Shown here piece after piece: positions 46,453 to 56,975 of a stretch of 64,000 bases of DNA. The position numbers and the translations under genes are program-made. Source of the stretch: Limonium bicolor (taxonomy: Eukaryota > Streptophyta > Magnoliopsida > Caryophyllales > Plumbaginaceae); contig CM041779.1 in the NCBI GenBank assembly GCA_023374045.1, positions 144,585,485-144,649,484 on the forward strand. Reading direction: 5' to 3'. The notes beneath the pieces are model-generated. The model ran no database searches. It was not told the DNA's origin and was given only the letters and a program-made list of their open reading frames with translations. The stretch's first letter is position 1. Each line of letters opens with the position of its first letter.

Positions 46453-46665
46453 CCGTTTTTCGAGCCGTTTGCGTCTATGCGTTTGTCTCTTCGTGTACTT
46501 TGCTCCTAGCTTGGTTTTTCCTCATGTTTTAACCAATAAATTTGTGAGATAACCAATAAAACATAAACTAGAGGAAAAACATACGATAAGTGAGAAATGA
46601 GCAGAAAAGTGCTGATATAATATATGAAATACACCCATAAAACATGCTCATTTAGACACTTATCA
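46453..46665 (-). repeat. Inner element 5' LTR, first 213 bp (left outside the inversion)
   Basis: On the minus strand this reads TGATAAGTGTCTAAATGAGC onward to GGCTCGAAAAACGG, matching 41271-41483 of the 3' LTR. It is followed at 46666-46670 by CCTCT, the reverse complement of the AGAGG duplication. It was separated from its continuation (37256 on) by TRIM insertion and inversion. Confidence 0.92.
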
Positions 46666-46670
46666 CCTCT

Positions 46671-47745
46671 ACCGGCTCACGGATAGGTGCAGGAAAAATA
46701 TCTTTGAATACTAGTTACTCCTCATGTGTTGGGGCTGGAGAGGGAGGGGGAACACAAATTGTTAAATATTTTCTCCACATCTTCTTCATATAACAGCTTC
46801 CTGATAGGTTTCTCCATCTCTTCAGCAGAACTCGTAGCCTCAAAAGTATCTGGCTCGAATCGATCTTCACTCCTTGGAGTCACCACTGGAATCTCTTCTA
46901 GCAGCTCAGCCTAACTCAAGAGAAATTTGTCTAGCCCCTGTGTAGATTGTTGTTTGTTCTGATTGAAATAATAGTATCCCAACTGATCTTCTTTGTACTG
47001 CGTAGAAGTCTGCTTAACCTCCCACCAATACGGTTCTCGAAAAGATTGAGGCTGTGGTGGTTGGTAGTAACTTTGCCGCATGTTCTGATTGAGAATATGA
47101 TATCCCAGCTGATCTTCATTGTACTGCGGCTTATTCTGCTGAACTTCCCACCAGTAAGGTTCTCGATTAGATTGCTGAGGTGGTTGGTAATTCTCAACCA
47201 ATCTTTGATAAGAAGATATCTCCTCCTGCATACGCTTCAATTCCACTTCTGCCATCTATCTTCTCACCTCATCCTTGCCGCTCTTTAGCGTCAAAAAATT
47301 AGCCTATCAAAAACAAAAATAAAAAGCAAAAGTACAACAAAACTAGAAATAGAAAAGAAGCCAAAAAACAAAATTAACTAAATATAATAACAAAGAAAAA
47401 CAAAATACAATTAAAAGAGAATTGCTAAAATAAATAACAAATAAATAAAATGAAATAAAAAACAAAAAATAAATAATAAATAAAAACAAAAATAATAAAC
47501 AAAGAATAAATAAGAAAAAAAATGAAAATATAAAACAAGAGCTACGCAAATCAAATGAAATGAACAAAACTGTATGCTACATAATGAAATTAAACACTTA
47601 TCTAGAAGTTAAATAAATACGTCCTGATTAAAACAACTAAAACGAAATTAATGAACTAATTAAAAAACTAAATAGATAAGTAATAAAAAACAATACAAAA
47701 ATCTCAAATAAATTAAATAAAACTGTTAATTAACCGTGTCAGAGG
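46671..47745 (-). pseudogene. Outer Athila/Tat-like element: interior and N-terminal gag-like remnant
   Basis: On the minus strand, from the primer site (47763-47746) there is ~450 bp of A/T-rich leader. An open frame 47255-46911 follows (MAEVELKRMQEEISSYQRLV). It contains two tandem ~43-residue repeats with REPYWWEVQQNKPQYNEDQL and REPYWWEVKQTSTQYKEDQL. After a stop at 46911 the same frame continues AELLEEIPVVTPRSEDRFEP to about 46740. The frame runs into the AGAGG insertion site of the inner element, and its downstream half is at 43329. No known domain; Gln/Tyr-rich. Confidence 0.6.
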
Positions 47746-47763
47746 TCCCCGTCAACAGCGCCA
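47746..47763 (-). promoter_or_regulatory. Primer-binding site of the outer element
   Basis: The minus strand reads TGGCGCTGTTGACGGGGA, a two-base variant of the inner element's site. It lies six bases after the LTR end TGCTACA (47770). It fixes the outer element's original orientation as minus. Confidence 0.78.
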
Positions 47764-47769
47764 AAAACT

Positions 47770-49025
47770 TGTAGCAGAAATATGTGACTATCTCTACCTA
47801 GGCAGTGTACCTATCGTTTTGTGGAATAATGAATTAAGTAGGGGTTGTCGATCTCAGAGACCTCGTTCAATTAATTGACAATTTATTAACTAACTGAGAA
47901 ACTAAAGTAACGAAACAGGAAAATGTCACTTTTTTAGGGCTTTCTCAATTTAACTAAATTACTGACTCAATAGAAAAATAATAAAATACCAAAACAATTA
48001 AAATAAGCTGAGTAAATAAATAAAGGTTAAAACTCTAAATATAAGGAAGCACCCCGGATTGTTCTACTAATCTTCAGTTTCTAATCTATTAGTAAACTCT
48101 TCTCTAATTCTGCAATAAACTTGGAAACTATAATTAATTCGTCAACGACTAAGTCTAATGAATCCTAACCAGTAGCTAGAACTAGCAGCAGACTAATGCT
48201 CTAATCTGGACACAACTAATCGCATAAAGAGCAGTTTCTATTTGAGACCGATTAACCTATAGGCGGGATCACGCTTCTAGTCGTTAATCAGGTTTAACTC
48301 CCTATATATCTTGTTATCTATCTCAGCTCTTGCATGTTGATTAGAAAACTACAAAATAACTTTAATAATTGATCAGAGAATTAAAGCACATGAAGAACTG
48401 AAATTAAACTACTGCATTAATGAAAAATTGAAAAGATTACAAAATAAATATAAAGATCTGGTTTGCTACCCCAATTCGGGGAGCTAAACTAACTACGCTA
48501 ACATGTCTCTAAAAATAATAGAAATAACAAAGAACGATATTAAATAAAATATAAGAAAGGGTAGAGAAAACTCCAGTTAGCAAGTTACTTTCGTTTCCCA
48601 GCTTCGATTCAGTCTTCACGCCGGTGCAACAATGGTGGAATATGGATGTGTGGTTGTTGATGGATGAACTGTAGTGGTGGTGTGAAGGATTGAAGAGATG
48701 CGCTAAGCCTCTAGGGCTGGGCGTATCATCTCCGTAGCCCTAATTCTCCTTAGTTTTATAGCAGCCAGCAAAATTCTATTAATAAAGTGCTGTGTTTTAT
48801 CTTCACAATGATATGTACCGTGAATGAAGTGCAGCGTAAACAATAAGCTTCCGTGAGTGCATGTGGTTATTTATCAACTCCACATCACGTGAATAATATG
48901 TAGCTCATCACTGCCGTGATTCCATGATGATTAATCATCAATTAACCATGTGTTGTTGCATAGAATAGTGCTGAACTTCGACACGTGAATAAGATTGCAT
49001 GTTGTATGTAAATTGATAATCTTAT
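47770..49025 (-). repeat. Outer element 5' LTR, main fragment
   Basis: Matches the reverse complement of 44298-45546. It contains CTATAAAACTAAGG (TATA-like, minus strand, about 48763-48750). It is interrupted at 49025, where a 5.8-kb unit inserted with duplication CTTAT (49021-49025). The first ~148 bp of the LTR are found beyond that unit at 54841-54988. Confidence 0.88.
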
Positions 49026-49927
49026 TGTAGACACCAAAAATTCTCACCCCATAAAGCAAAATCCAAAATAATAAATAAAATAAGAAGGGTCATCGCCTTT
49101 CTTTTTAAAACGTATCAACGTGCGTGCCAAAACAAAACCATCATTTTATGACAAAATTCTCAAATAATTTTTTCAAAGCATTTCAAAAACACGATTTTCC
49201 GAAAATGAATTTCCAAACGACAATCCGGTTTTAAACCCATCCTTTTTGTCCCATTGCCTATTTGCTTACCTATTCAGTTTTCTTTTATTTTGTTACTTCT
49301 TTATTCTATTTTTTGTTACAATTGTCTTGTAGGATTTACTTTTATTATTTTGTAGTATTATTTCTATCATTTTATGCCCTTTATGATTTCTATCAGTATA
49401 CCTCATTTGTTGCTTATTTGATTAAGCTTCCTCTTATCTTATCTTATTATACTTGTTTAATCCAATCTTATTTTCTGCTAGTTGTACATATATAATTCAA
49501 CTTCCGTTTTTATTACATTCGCTTGTATTTTAACCACCATTTATTAGCATTATTTCATTATTTTATGTACTATTACTAATTAGCGCTTTATGATTGTTAT
49601 TATTTAGTATTATTTTGTTTATTCCATCTTATTTTACTACTACTCGCGTGTACCTAATTCAATTTACAGTTTCATGGCATTCAATTGTATCTCCATTATA
49701 CTAGTGTTATTTCATTATTTCATGTACACATTATTATATTATTTCATCCGTTTGTATTTAGTCACGTTTTATACTTTAATATTTTGTGTTCTATAGTTTC
49801 ATGCCTTTCAAGAAGAAACAATTCATTTTACTGCATATTTCCATTTCAAATGTTAGTGTTTTTAAAGATTTCCTTCTAGCTCAGTCACAGCTCTAGTATT
49901 GTTTTCCATGTATGAATATTGAATTTT

Positions 49928-50000
49928 GATATAGTTTAACTGGTTAGAGTGTTCACTTGGGAACTTGCAGATCTTGAGTTTGAAACTTGCAACAAGCCGG
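49928..50000 (+). other. tRNA-like segment 1 in the 5.8-kb unit
   Basis: TAGTTTAACTGGTTAGAG (A-box-like) is followed 26 bases later by TTGAGTTTGAAACTTGC (B-box-like), spacing as in tRNA genes and SINE heads. Arms pair poorly, so a functional tRNA is unlikely. Confidence 0.5.
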
Positions 50001-50087
50001 GTGTCATTTTATTTTTCCCTTTAACTTGGACGAGAGCTTTAGTTTTATTTCTCGCAGAGATATATTGAGTTTTGTTCTCGCATAGTC

Positions 50088-50145
50088 GGTAAGTGTTGGT
50101 ATGGAGAAGAGTAGACACTCGGGTTCGATACTCTATAAGAGCCAA
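50088..50145 (+). other. tRNA-like segment 2 in the 5.8-kb unit
   Basis: CATAGTCGGTAAGTGTTGG is followed by ACACTCGGGTTCGATACTC, the latter a good B box (GGTTCGATAC). It lies ~130 bp after segment 1. Confidence 0.5.
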
Positions 50146-52539
50146 AATCCTAGTTGTTTTGTATATCTCGTCCAAGTCTCCAACTTGACCCGGGTCAAAC
50201 CCGACACAAAAAGAAAAAACAGTAAACCCTAGTCAACATGTGTCCTAAAAATACCATAACCTCTACTTATAAAATAGCAAGACATCAAACCCTAAAATAA
50301 GGAACAGTAGCCGTGACCGCCACCACCTTCCTTGTCGATCGATCTCCGGAAACAATAGCCGACACCAATCCCTGAACGATCGCTCTTCTTCCTCACAACT
50401 TCACACAATAAGCACGAAAGGAGAATTCCATTTATCTGCTACTACGATCCATAGTATACGCTACCACCTTCATCCACGATTCTCCTTCCAGAAAACCAGG
50501 CCTGTCTTCCCCGAATCATCTCCTCTGTCCATTACACCTATTTTTCTCTCGACCTCACTCCCCCACCTTCCTCTCTTGGTCAATCTTCCTTCAACAAAAG
50601 AAAAACAAAGGTGGATCTCTCCATCGTCCTCTCTCTCATATCCATCCCCTGCTTCTTCCTCACGATTGAGTTCTTCTTATCCTCCATTCCCGAAGCAAAA
50701 TAAATTCTGGCCGCCTCTACCCTCTTCGATCGACCTCAAACAAAAAACCCAGAAATCTCACACCCATAGCAAACACGAAACCCACGCCACCTGCAAGTCG
50801 AACGCTGGCCTAGATCGAACCAAGACCCAGAGAGGGACATCCCGCACCGTCACTCCCGTCACGAGAAGCGTCGAAGATCATCGATTACTGCTCAAAGCTT
50901 TTGCATCAGCTTCCTGCTCCAATCTCTGCATTTTGTTCTCTCAAGTGCCCTAACCGGGCACTTTCGACAGTCACCGACAGTCTTATCCCTAAAATATGGT
51001 GGTGAAATCCTGAATCTCTATTTCTCTGGCTATATCTCTTTGGTAGTTCGATCATACATTTTATTGATTATTCTGGTATTGCCTGGAAAAACTTGTTTGA
51101 TTTGAGCAGAAACGAGTTATCTTTGTGTACTTTGAGTTCCATTCTTGTTCGCTTTGAGCAATTACCGGGCTTCTATGATTTCGGTTTTAAATTCAAGTCT
51201 AGTATCGAAAAATCCTTTCCGGCCTTTGGATTTTCATTTCGATACCTAAACATTTTTCGTATCTGGATCTTTAATCCTTCACCGTGCGTTAAACTGTTGT
51301 TGGTTATGATTTGGATTTTATTGTCAACTGTAGTTGGTTTGGATTTTTGTCCATCTTGGCTTGTTGTCAACCTGCACAGGGCAGCGGTTGCTCTTCTTGT
51401 TTTGCCTTGCGTCTTGTTCCCAACTTGGGGAACCAGTTTGGCTCATTGCTAATGACGGAATAAGTTGCTGGATTAGTTAATGTGTTATCATGACTCATTA
51501 ATCTGCGTTTATTTGGCGGTAATCTACGGCCTAGCGTGATGGAATTGTTGCTAATCTCTAGTCTGTTTTCTCATAATCATTCGAGATGTTGGATCAATCC
51601 ATTGCTCATATCTGAAATATGTGGTTGCTTTCTCCTATTTTGTTTGTTGGGCTGGGTTCGAGCGCCTAAAAACTCTATGATCAATCTGTTTCATTTTATA
51701 CACTCATGAGTTTGTGGGCCTGATTAGTACATGGGCTATTGTGATTATTATATATATATATATTGCCTACTTTGATGGTTATGCTTTTACGGTTTTGTAA
51801 ATCTTTTGGACTAGGTTTGTTTGGGTCTTTGTAATTTTTAACCCAAACTTGAACTTACATTAAGCCCTAGTTATTACCCCTAGGATCCTTTCACTGACAG
51901 AAAAGCTTCGGATGAACTATCGCCCCACACCTAACGGGTCTCTGATTCGTTTCGTGGGGCAATAGTCTTCTATAGCTTCAGAAAACACCCAAATCATCCC
52001 TTACTATATAAGGCTAAAAATATTTTAAAAAACAACCCCTTAAGGCTATCTTAGGAGGGCTTAGGATGCGAAACCACCCCATGCCTAGCGGGTCTCCGAT
52101 TCGTTTCATGTAGGTGGGATCCCATCTGCCTTCAACTCACCTATAATCAAGAGTTAACAAACCAATATATCAATTCCTCTCAGTTTCTATCCCATTTCAG
52201 TAACAAAGTTTTGTTCAAAAAACCCAAATCAGCCCAAATTGAAAAGCCCACCTCGGCCCAAATCGAAAAACTCAAGTCAGCGCAAATCAAAAGCCCAAGG
52301 CCTAAATCAGGCCCAAAAATCAAATAAGGCCCATCTTCGGCTCATATCTAAAAATCCCATTCAAACTGTTTCAAATCAAAAGTCCAAGGTCCAAATCGAA
52401 GCCTAGTCAATCCAAATCAGCCCAAAATTCAACTCGGCCCAAAGCCCCAACTCTAGCCCAAATTTCTGGCCCAGAACCCGAAGCCCATCATTAGGCCCAT
52501 TAATCCAGCCCTCCTACTAAGCCAAAACTCGACCCATTT

Positions 52540-52865
52540 TCCAAACAAGGCCCAATTTCAGCCTATTTTCCAAACAAGGCTCAATTTCAGCCCAACTTCA
52601 AACAAGGCCCAATTTTAACCCAACTTCAAACAAGGCCCAATTTTGATCCAACTTCAAACAAAGGCCCAATTCCAGCCCAACTTCAAACAAGGCATAATTT
52701 CATCCTAACTTCAAACAAGGCCCAATTCCAGCCCAACTTCAAACAAGGCCTAATTTCAGCCCAACTTCAAATAAGGCCCAATTTCAGCCCAACTTCAAAC
52801 AAACCCAATTTCAACCTAACCACAAACAAGGCCCAGTTTCAGCCCAATCTCAAACTGACCCAAAA
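52540..52865. repeat. 28-bp minisatellite (CAAGGCCCAATTTCAGCCCA unit)
   Basis: About ten imperfect copies of a CAAGGCCCAATTTCAGCCCA-ACTTCAAA unit. The wider region 52220-53030 is built of looser GGCCCAA-containing sequence. Confidence 0.85.
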
Positions 52866-53659
52866 GCCCAAATCGGGCCCACTTTAATATAAAAGCCGAA
52901 CACGAGCCCAATTTGGCCCAAAAGCCCAAAGTAGGCCCAATTTGACCCAAAAGCCTAACTTGGCCCATTAAGCCCAACTCGGCCCACTAAACACAGGCTG
53001 GCCCATTACCCAATCCGGCCCAACTCAATCCCAAATTCAAACTCAATTCATACCAATCCAATTTATTTCAATTCAAATTCAAGTCAATTCAAAACCAAAT
53101 TTAATTCATCCAATTCATCCTCAATTTGTAAAGTCCATTCAAACTCCAAAATCAAAAATCATTTCAAAATTTTGAATAATCATTTTATTCAAATTTCAGC
53201 AAGTGTTCAAAGAAACCGTTTTGTGGAATTTTAAAGGAAAAACTCTTCTCACATCATAGAAAACTATTCTCAAAACGTAGAAAGTTCTTCTCACATATAT
53301 AAAAAGTTTTCTCCTAAAAACATTTCTCAAAATCAGTGTTTCTTTGTAGAGAATTCTGAACAACTTCAAAAGTTTTCTAACTTAGTTTTCAGACCCAAAA
53401 TAAACTGTTTTCGGGGAACAAGAAATGTCGAACCCCTTCAAAACATTTCCTTCCTGGTTAGACATCACTTGTCTCCCTCGGGATCACCCGCCATTTCACA
53501 ACAAAATGATTTTCCTCAACCATTTTCAAACATCGAACCCGAAAAACCCAGGATCTCCACTCAAACTCCAATTATCTCTCTCACACACACTCAAATCATC
53601 TTCAAAACTCCAAATCACTTCAAACTCATATCACCTCCCAAATTCCAACTTCTTTCAAA

Positions 53660-53945
53660 CTTCTAAAGTCTCATAGGCCTGAGCGCCTCACAGACTCAAA
53701 CATCTCAATTTCTCCACCATCTTAAGATTTCAAACGTCTCACAGACCCGAGTGTCTCACAGACTTTGTCATACCAATGATTCGAATGTCTCACAGATCCG
53801 AGCGTCTCACAGACTTTGACGTCTCAAGGTTTCAAACGTCTCACAGATCTGAGCGTCTCACACACTTTGATATCTAATTTCTCCCACCACCTGAATATCC
53901 TAAATGTCTCATAGACCCGAGCGTCTCACAGACTAACGTCTCAAA
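53660..53945. repeat. CGTCTCACAGAC repeat cluster
   Basis: Repeated GAGCGTCTCACAGACT and ACGTCTCACAGA-CCGAG motifs, about nine occurrences in roughly 70-bp higher-order units. Confidence 0.75.
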
Positions 53946-54840
53946 CCTAAAACTTCTCAAAACTCCGAACCCCTCTAAATATCAAACCATCAAAACCCCA
54001 AAGAAAGTCCAAAACCCAAAAAACCGTGAACTACGTAAGGTCTGATCTTAACATGAAGTTGAGTAAGTAGGTAGTCCATCTAGGGTGCGACCTCATTCCA
54101 AACAAAAAACCCTATCCCCTTCTGAGATGGCTCTCATATCTGTCAAACCACACGAACCTTCTTCGGCTCCACAAACTTCAAACCATCAGACTCCAAGTCT
54201 TTTCTATTCACTCAACCTCAGACTTTTCCCAAATCTTCATTCTATACTCATCCGAATTCACCAATTCCTCTTTTTGGCGCTAGCTTGGAAGAGAAAGCTC
54301 GCCTCATCCACGCTCTTTCTCTCTTCTTGTCCTAATCCTATCCTTGTGACCCTTTGAAATGAATATCTCTAAAAAGGTTTTGAAAGAAGGCAATCCCGAC
54401 AATTGGAGACCGAGGTTTCCTCGGGCACCAATCCGAAGTCGTGGTCGTTGCCACTTCCAAGGGGTGTATAACCCAGTGTGAACCCACACAGAATCTCTGA
54501 CATGACCAAATAAGTGCTATCCATAGGCAACAATTTTAGAGTCAACCAACGGTTCTTAGAACCCGATCTCCCTTCCTAGTTCTTTAGGTCAAACTAGGTG
54601 GCGACTCTAGTCAATTCCGCCCTTAGGGCATAAGTCCGCGTGGAGCCCATTGAGAGCGGTGTAGTGTTCACTAACACTCCCCATTAAGCTTTCTGGGAAA
54701 GACGGACAATGAAGTAGGTATTTGAGTGATGCCAGATAATGGGTTTTCACCCTCCACAGAATGGCATATTTCTTGGATCTCAACTTTTCAGTCAGACCAT
54801 TTAGATAAACCCCCCTCATACCAAAAAATCACCCTCCACA

Positions 54841-54988
54841 CTTATGTGTGAGCCACTCATAAAATGTATCAGTTCACATCAAAACATAAATTTACGAAAA
54901 TCATATGATAAGTGAGAAATATAGCATAAACTATTACAAATATGGGATGAATTATAGCCCTAAAAATAGATGTATTTCGCATTTATCA
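54841..54988 (-). repeat. Outer element 5' LTR, first 148 bp
   Basis: The minus strand starts TGATAAATGCGAAATACATC and resembles the start of the inner element LTR (shared ATTTCTCACTTATC, TTTATGTTTT). It leads into GTGGCTCACACATAAG, where the 5.8-kb unit inserted. The flank beyond, AGGAG at 54989, has no partner at the other end of the element. Confidence 0.8.
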
Positions 54989-55449
54989 AGGAGTTGCTGA
55001 ATTGATCTTGTAAATTCTGTCTTATGGGCAAAGATTGTAACCATTTTTTTGGGTATTTAAAGTACGTGATGACTATAGGTAGTTTTTTGCAAGCAATGAG
55101 CTAACCTGTGATCAATATGAATGAGTAGTCTTGTTGCATTGATAGTTTTTTTTGCAAGCAGTGGGTAAAAAAATAGCACTACTGTAGGTTCTATTTTCTT
55201 TACAGAATGAACATATGCGGCTGTATAGGATTGACACTCTACAAATTTCAGAACCTTGTTCTCTCTTTTCTCAATGGTGTATACAGGTTCTAGTATTTTC
55301 AAATATCGTATAAAGAAAAGAGCAATGAGATGGAGCAACCAGAGGATGAATCAGTCCTCTTCTGACCGTTCAGGGAACCAATTTGTCCAAGCAAACAGTG
55401 GTTAACATTTCTATCTCCATTTTTATTTTTGCGGTTTTGAGTTCATGTG
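54989..55449 (+). other. MULE 3' region, possible terminal exon
   Basis: MULE sequence resumes after the nested LTR elements. An acceptor-like TTTTCTTTACAG at 55193-55204 is followed by AATGAACATATGCGG. A short frame reads MRWSNQRMNQSSSDRSGNQF and stops at 55403-55405, polar like the tails of MULE transposases. Assignment is by position only. No other feature was seen. Confidence 0.35.
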
Positions 55450-55690
55450 TTTTTATTTTGTACAAAACAACAGTAAGTAGTTACCGCTTAACTTTTCTAT
55501 TTTATTTTTCTAAGTTAGTAATTAATTAATAATGATTATTAAAGATAACTTTGACAGTCAGGGAGTTTCCTTATTATCTCTACACTTAAAACATTTATGC
55601 CTTAATCCAGACAAAAAAACATTTGTTCCCAATGTTGATTGCTTTTTTTAACCCGTTTGGTCTACATCATGTATGGTGTCGTTTAAGTTG
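55450..55690 (+). repeat. Right terminal inverted region of the MULE
   Basis: The reverse complement matches 8620-8915: AACAGTAAGTAGTTACCGC, GATTATTAAAGATAACTTTG, TTTCCTTATTATCTCTA and TTTTTAACCCGTTTG are the mirror blocks. It ends close to the 3.5-kb TIR element at 55742. Confidence 0.75.
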
Positions 55691-56234
55691 ACGGTAGAAT
55701 AAAAATAAAAAAACAAGAGATTTAAGGTTGGATCGTTCTGGGCTTGGATCCCGTGACGGACATGATTCTTCCGTCCCTGACGGACAGAAGCGAATTTGAG
55801 TTGTGTGAGGAAAATCCATTATTTTATATAGTATTCAAATCTAGTACTGTCACTTATCTAGTCCGACTACTTGTATTTATTTTTGTTCATTCACCAAAAA
55901 GTTTCAATTCTTTCAAATACCCAAAAATCTATACTATATTGTTATATTATAATATTCCTTTTGTATTTGTTTAAGGTGCCTAAATAAGATAATTATTAAT
56001 ATGTATTAATAATGTAATAATTTTTTTCACGATGACTACACATGCTATTAGATAATATTTCTTTAGTCAAATAATATTGTTGTTTACGTATGTATGAAAA
56101 AATATAAATAAATACATGCCTTAACTAAAATAAAATTGTAAGAAACTAAATTAATATAAAAATACTAAATTTTAGATATTTATAATTCTTTAAAAGATTA
56201 AAAAGAACTACATAATTCTTTTAAAAACCCGCCA

Positions 56235-56480
56235 CAATAAACCTTAAAAATATGTTGGGTTAGTTGCTATAATATAAAGTACAGAACAAATTCTAAATAG
56301 ATTACCCTACCCCCAAAACACCCCAAACCCCACCCTAGGAAAGCTAAAAACATCGAAGATGTTTTTAGGGTTTGTGGTAGCCGGTTTAGGGTGTTACAAT
56401 ATAAAGTATAGAACAGTTTCTAAATAGATTACCCTAACCCCGCACACCCTAAAAAACCCTAAAAACCTGTCGAGTTAGTT
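56235..56480. repeat. Diverged ~135-bp duplication
   Basis: TTAGTTGCTATAATATAAAG and TCTAAATAGATTACCCTA recur after ~130 bp (56262 and 56390 regions) inside the 3.5-kb TIR element. CCCTAAA-like runs here are short and not telomeric. Confidence 0.6.
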
Positions 56481-56975
56481 GCTGCAATGTAAAAAATATA
56501 AATATTTTAAATATACTATGCTTTCTTAAATTGTGAGAGATTTAATCAAATGTCAATCTCTGGATGTGTGCAAAGAAGAAACTGCTGTCTATGTGGCACA
56601 GGGACTGAATGAAGAAACGACATTTGTTAAAATATAGGGAAACATGAGGATGAGATACATCTATAAATAAGATAATATTAATTATTTATTTAACAATAAT
56701 ACTACTAAAATAATTGCTAAAATCATCTTCTTAGATATAAATGTGAAAGTAAATCTACTGTTTAACTTGTTAATATTATCAAAATATAATACTAAATAAA
56801 GAAGTTTTTAAATATATAGTAATGTGGTAGTAATATACCACATATGATTTGTCCTTACTTTTAAATCCTATTGCAGTTAATGACGTAGATGTCATTTTTC
56901 GGTAAAATAGTAGTATAATATTAGATATTACCATATAGACTTATAAAATATACAACAATTTCCCGGTGTTTCCTC

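Larger units (their letters stand above)
49026..54840 (+). mobile_element. 5.8-kb solo-LTR-like unit, TSD CTTAT
   Basis: TGTAGACACC (49026) to CCCTCCACA (54840), flanked by perfect CTTAT duplications (49021-49025 and 54841-54845) and splitting the outer LTR cleanly. No gag, pol, second LTR, primer site next to an LTR end, or purine tract was found. A single giant LTR left by LTR-LTR recombination is the simplest reading. TG...CA ends, a 5-bp duplication, kilobase length and internal minisatellites fit Ogre/Tat-type LTRs. A TATA-like CTTATAAAATAG at 50267-50278 is followed by a C-rich leader-like region (50290-50950) whose 125-codon open frame I regard as chance. A GGTGGCGACTC motif at 54598 is reminiscent of sequence near gypsy primer sites. 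Orientation is uncertain. Confidence 0.75.
8620..55690 (+). mobile_element. Mutator-like element (MULE) carrying all the nested insertions
   Basis: About 300 bp at 8620-8915 recur as an inverted copy at 55450-55690. Shared blocks include GTAACTACTTACTGTT, AAAGTTATCTTTAATAATC and TAGAGATAATAAGGAAAC. Between them, in order on the plus strand, are parts of one MuDR-type transposase: N-terminal and catalytic parts at 9772-11010 and the SWIM finger at 35984-36745. The C-terminal zinc knuckle lies at 45560-45936, now on the minus strand because of a local inversion. Without the inserted elements the MULE would be roughly 5 kb. Stops and frameshifts show it is dead. I could not fix its terminal base or its expected 9-bp target duplication. 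Confidence 0.8.

Noticed and set aside
50576..50953. 125-codon Ser/Pro-rich open frame in the 5.8-kb unit
   Set aside because: It lies in a C-rich leader-like stretch of an LTR with low-complexity composition and no recognisable domain.
52220..53030. CRISPR-like or regulatory repeat array (GGCCCAA repeats)
   Set aside because: Units are contiguous and diverged, without unique spacers, in a plant LTR; an ordinary minisatellite.
56300..56480. CCCTAAA-like runs as interstitial telomere repeats
   Set aside because: Only isolated one- or two-unit matches within a diverged duplication; no array.
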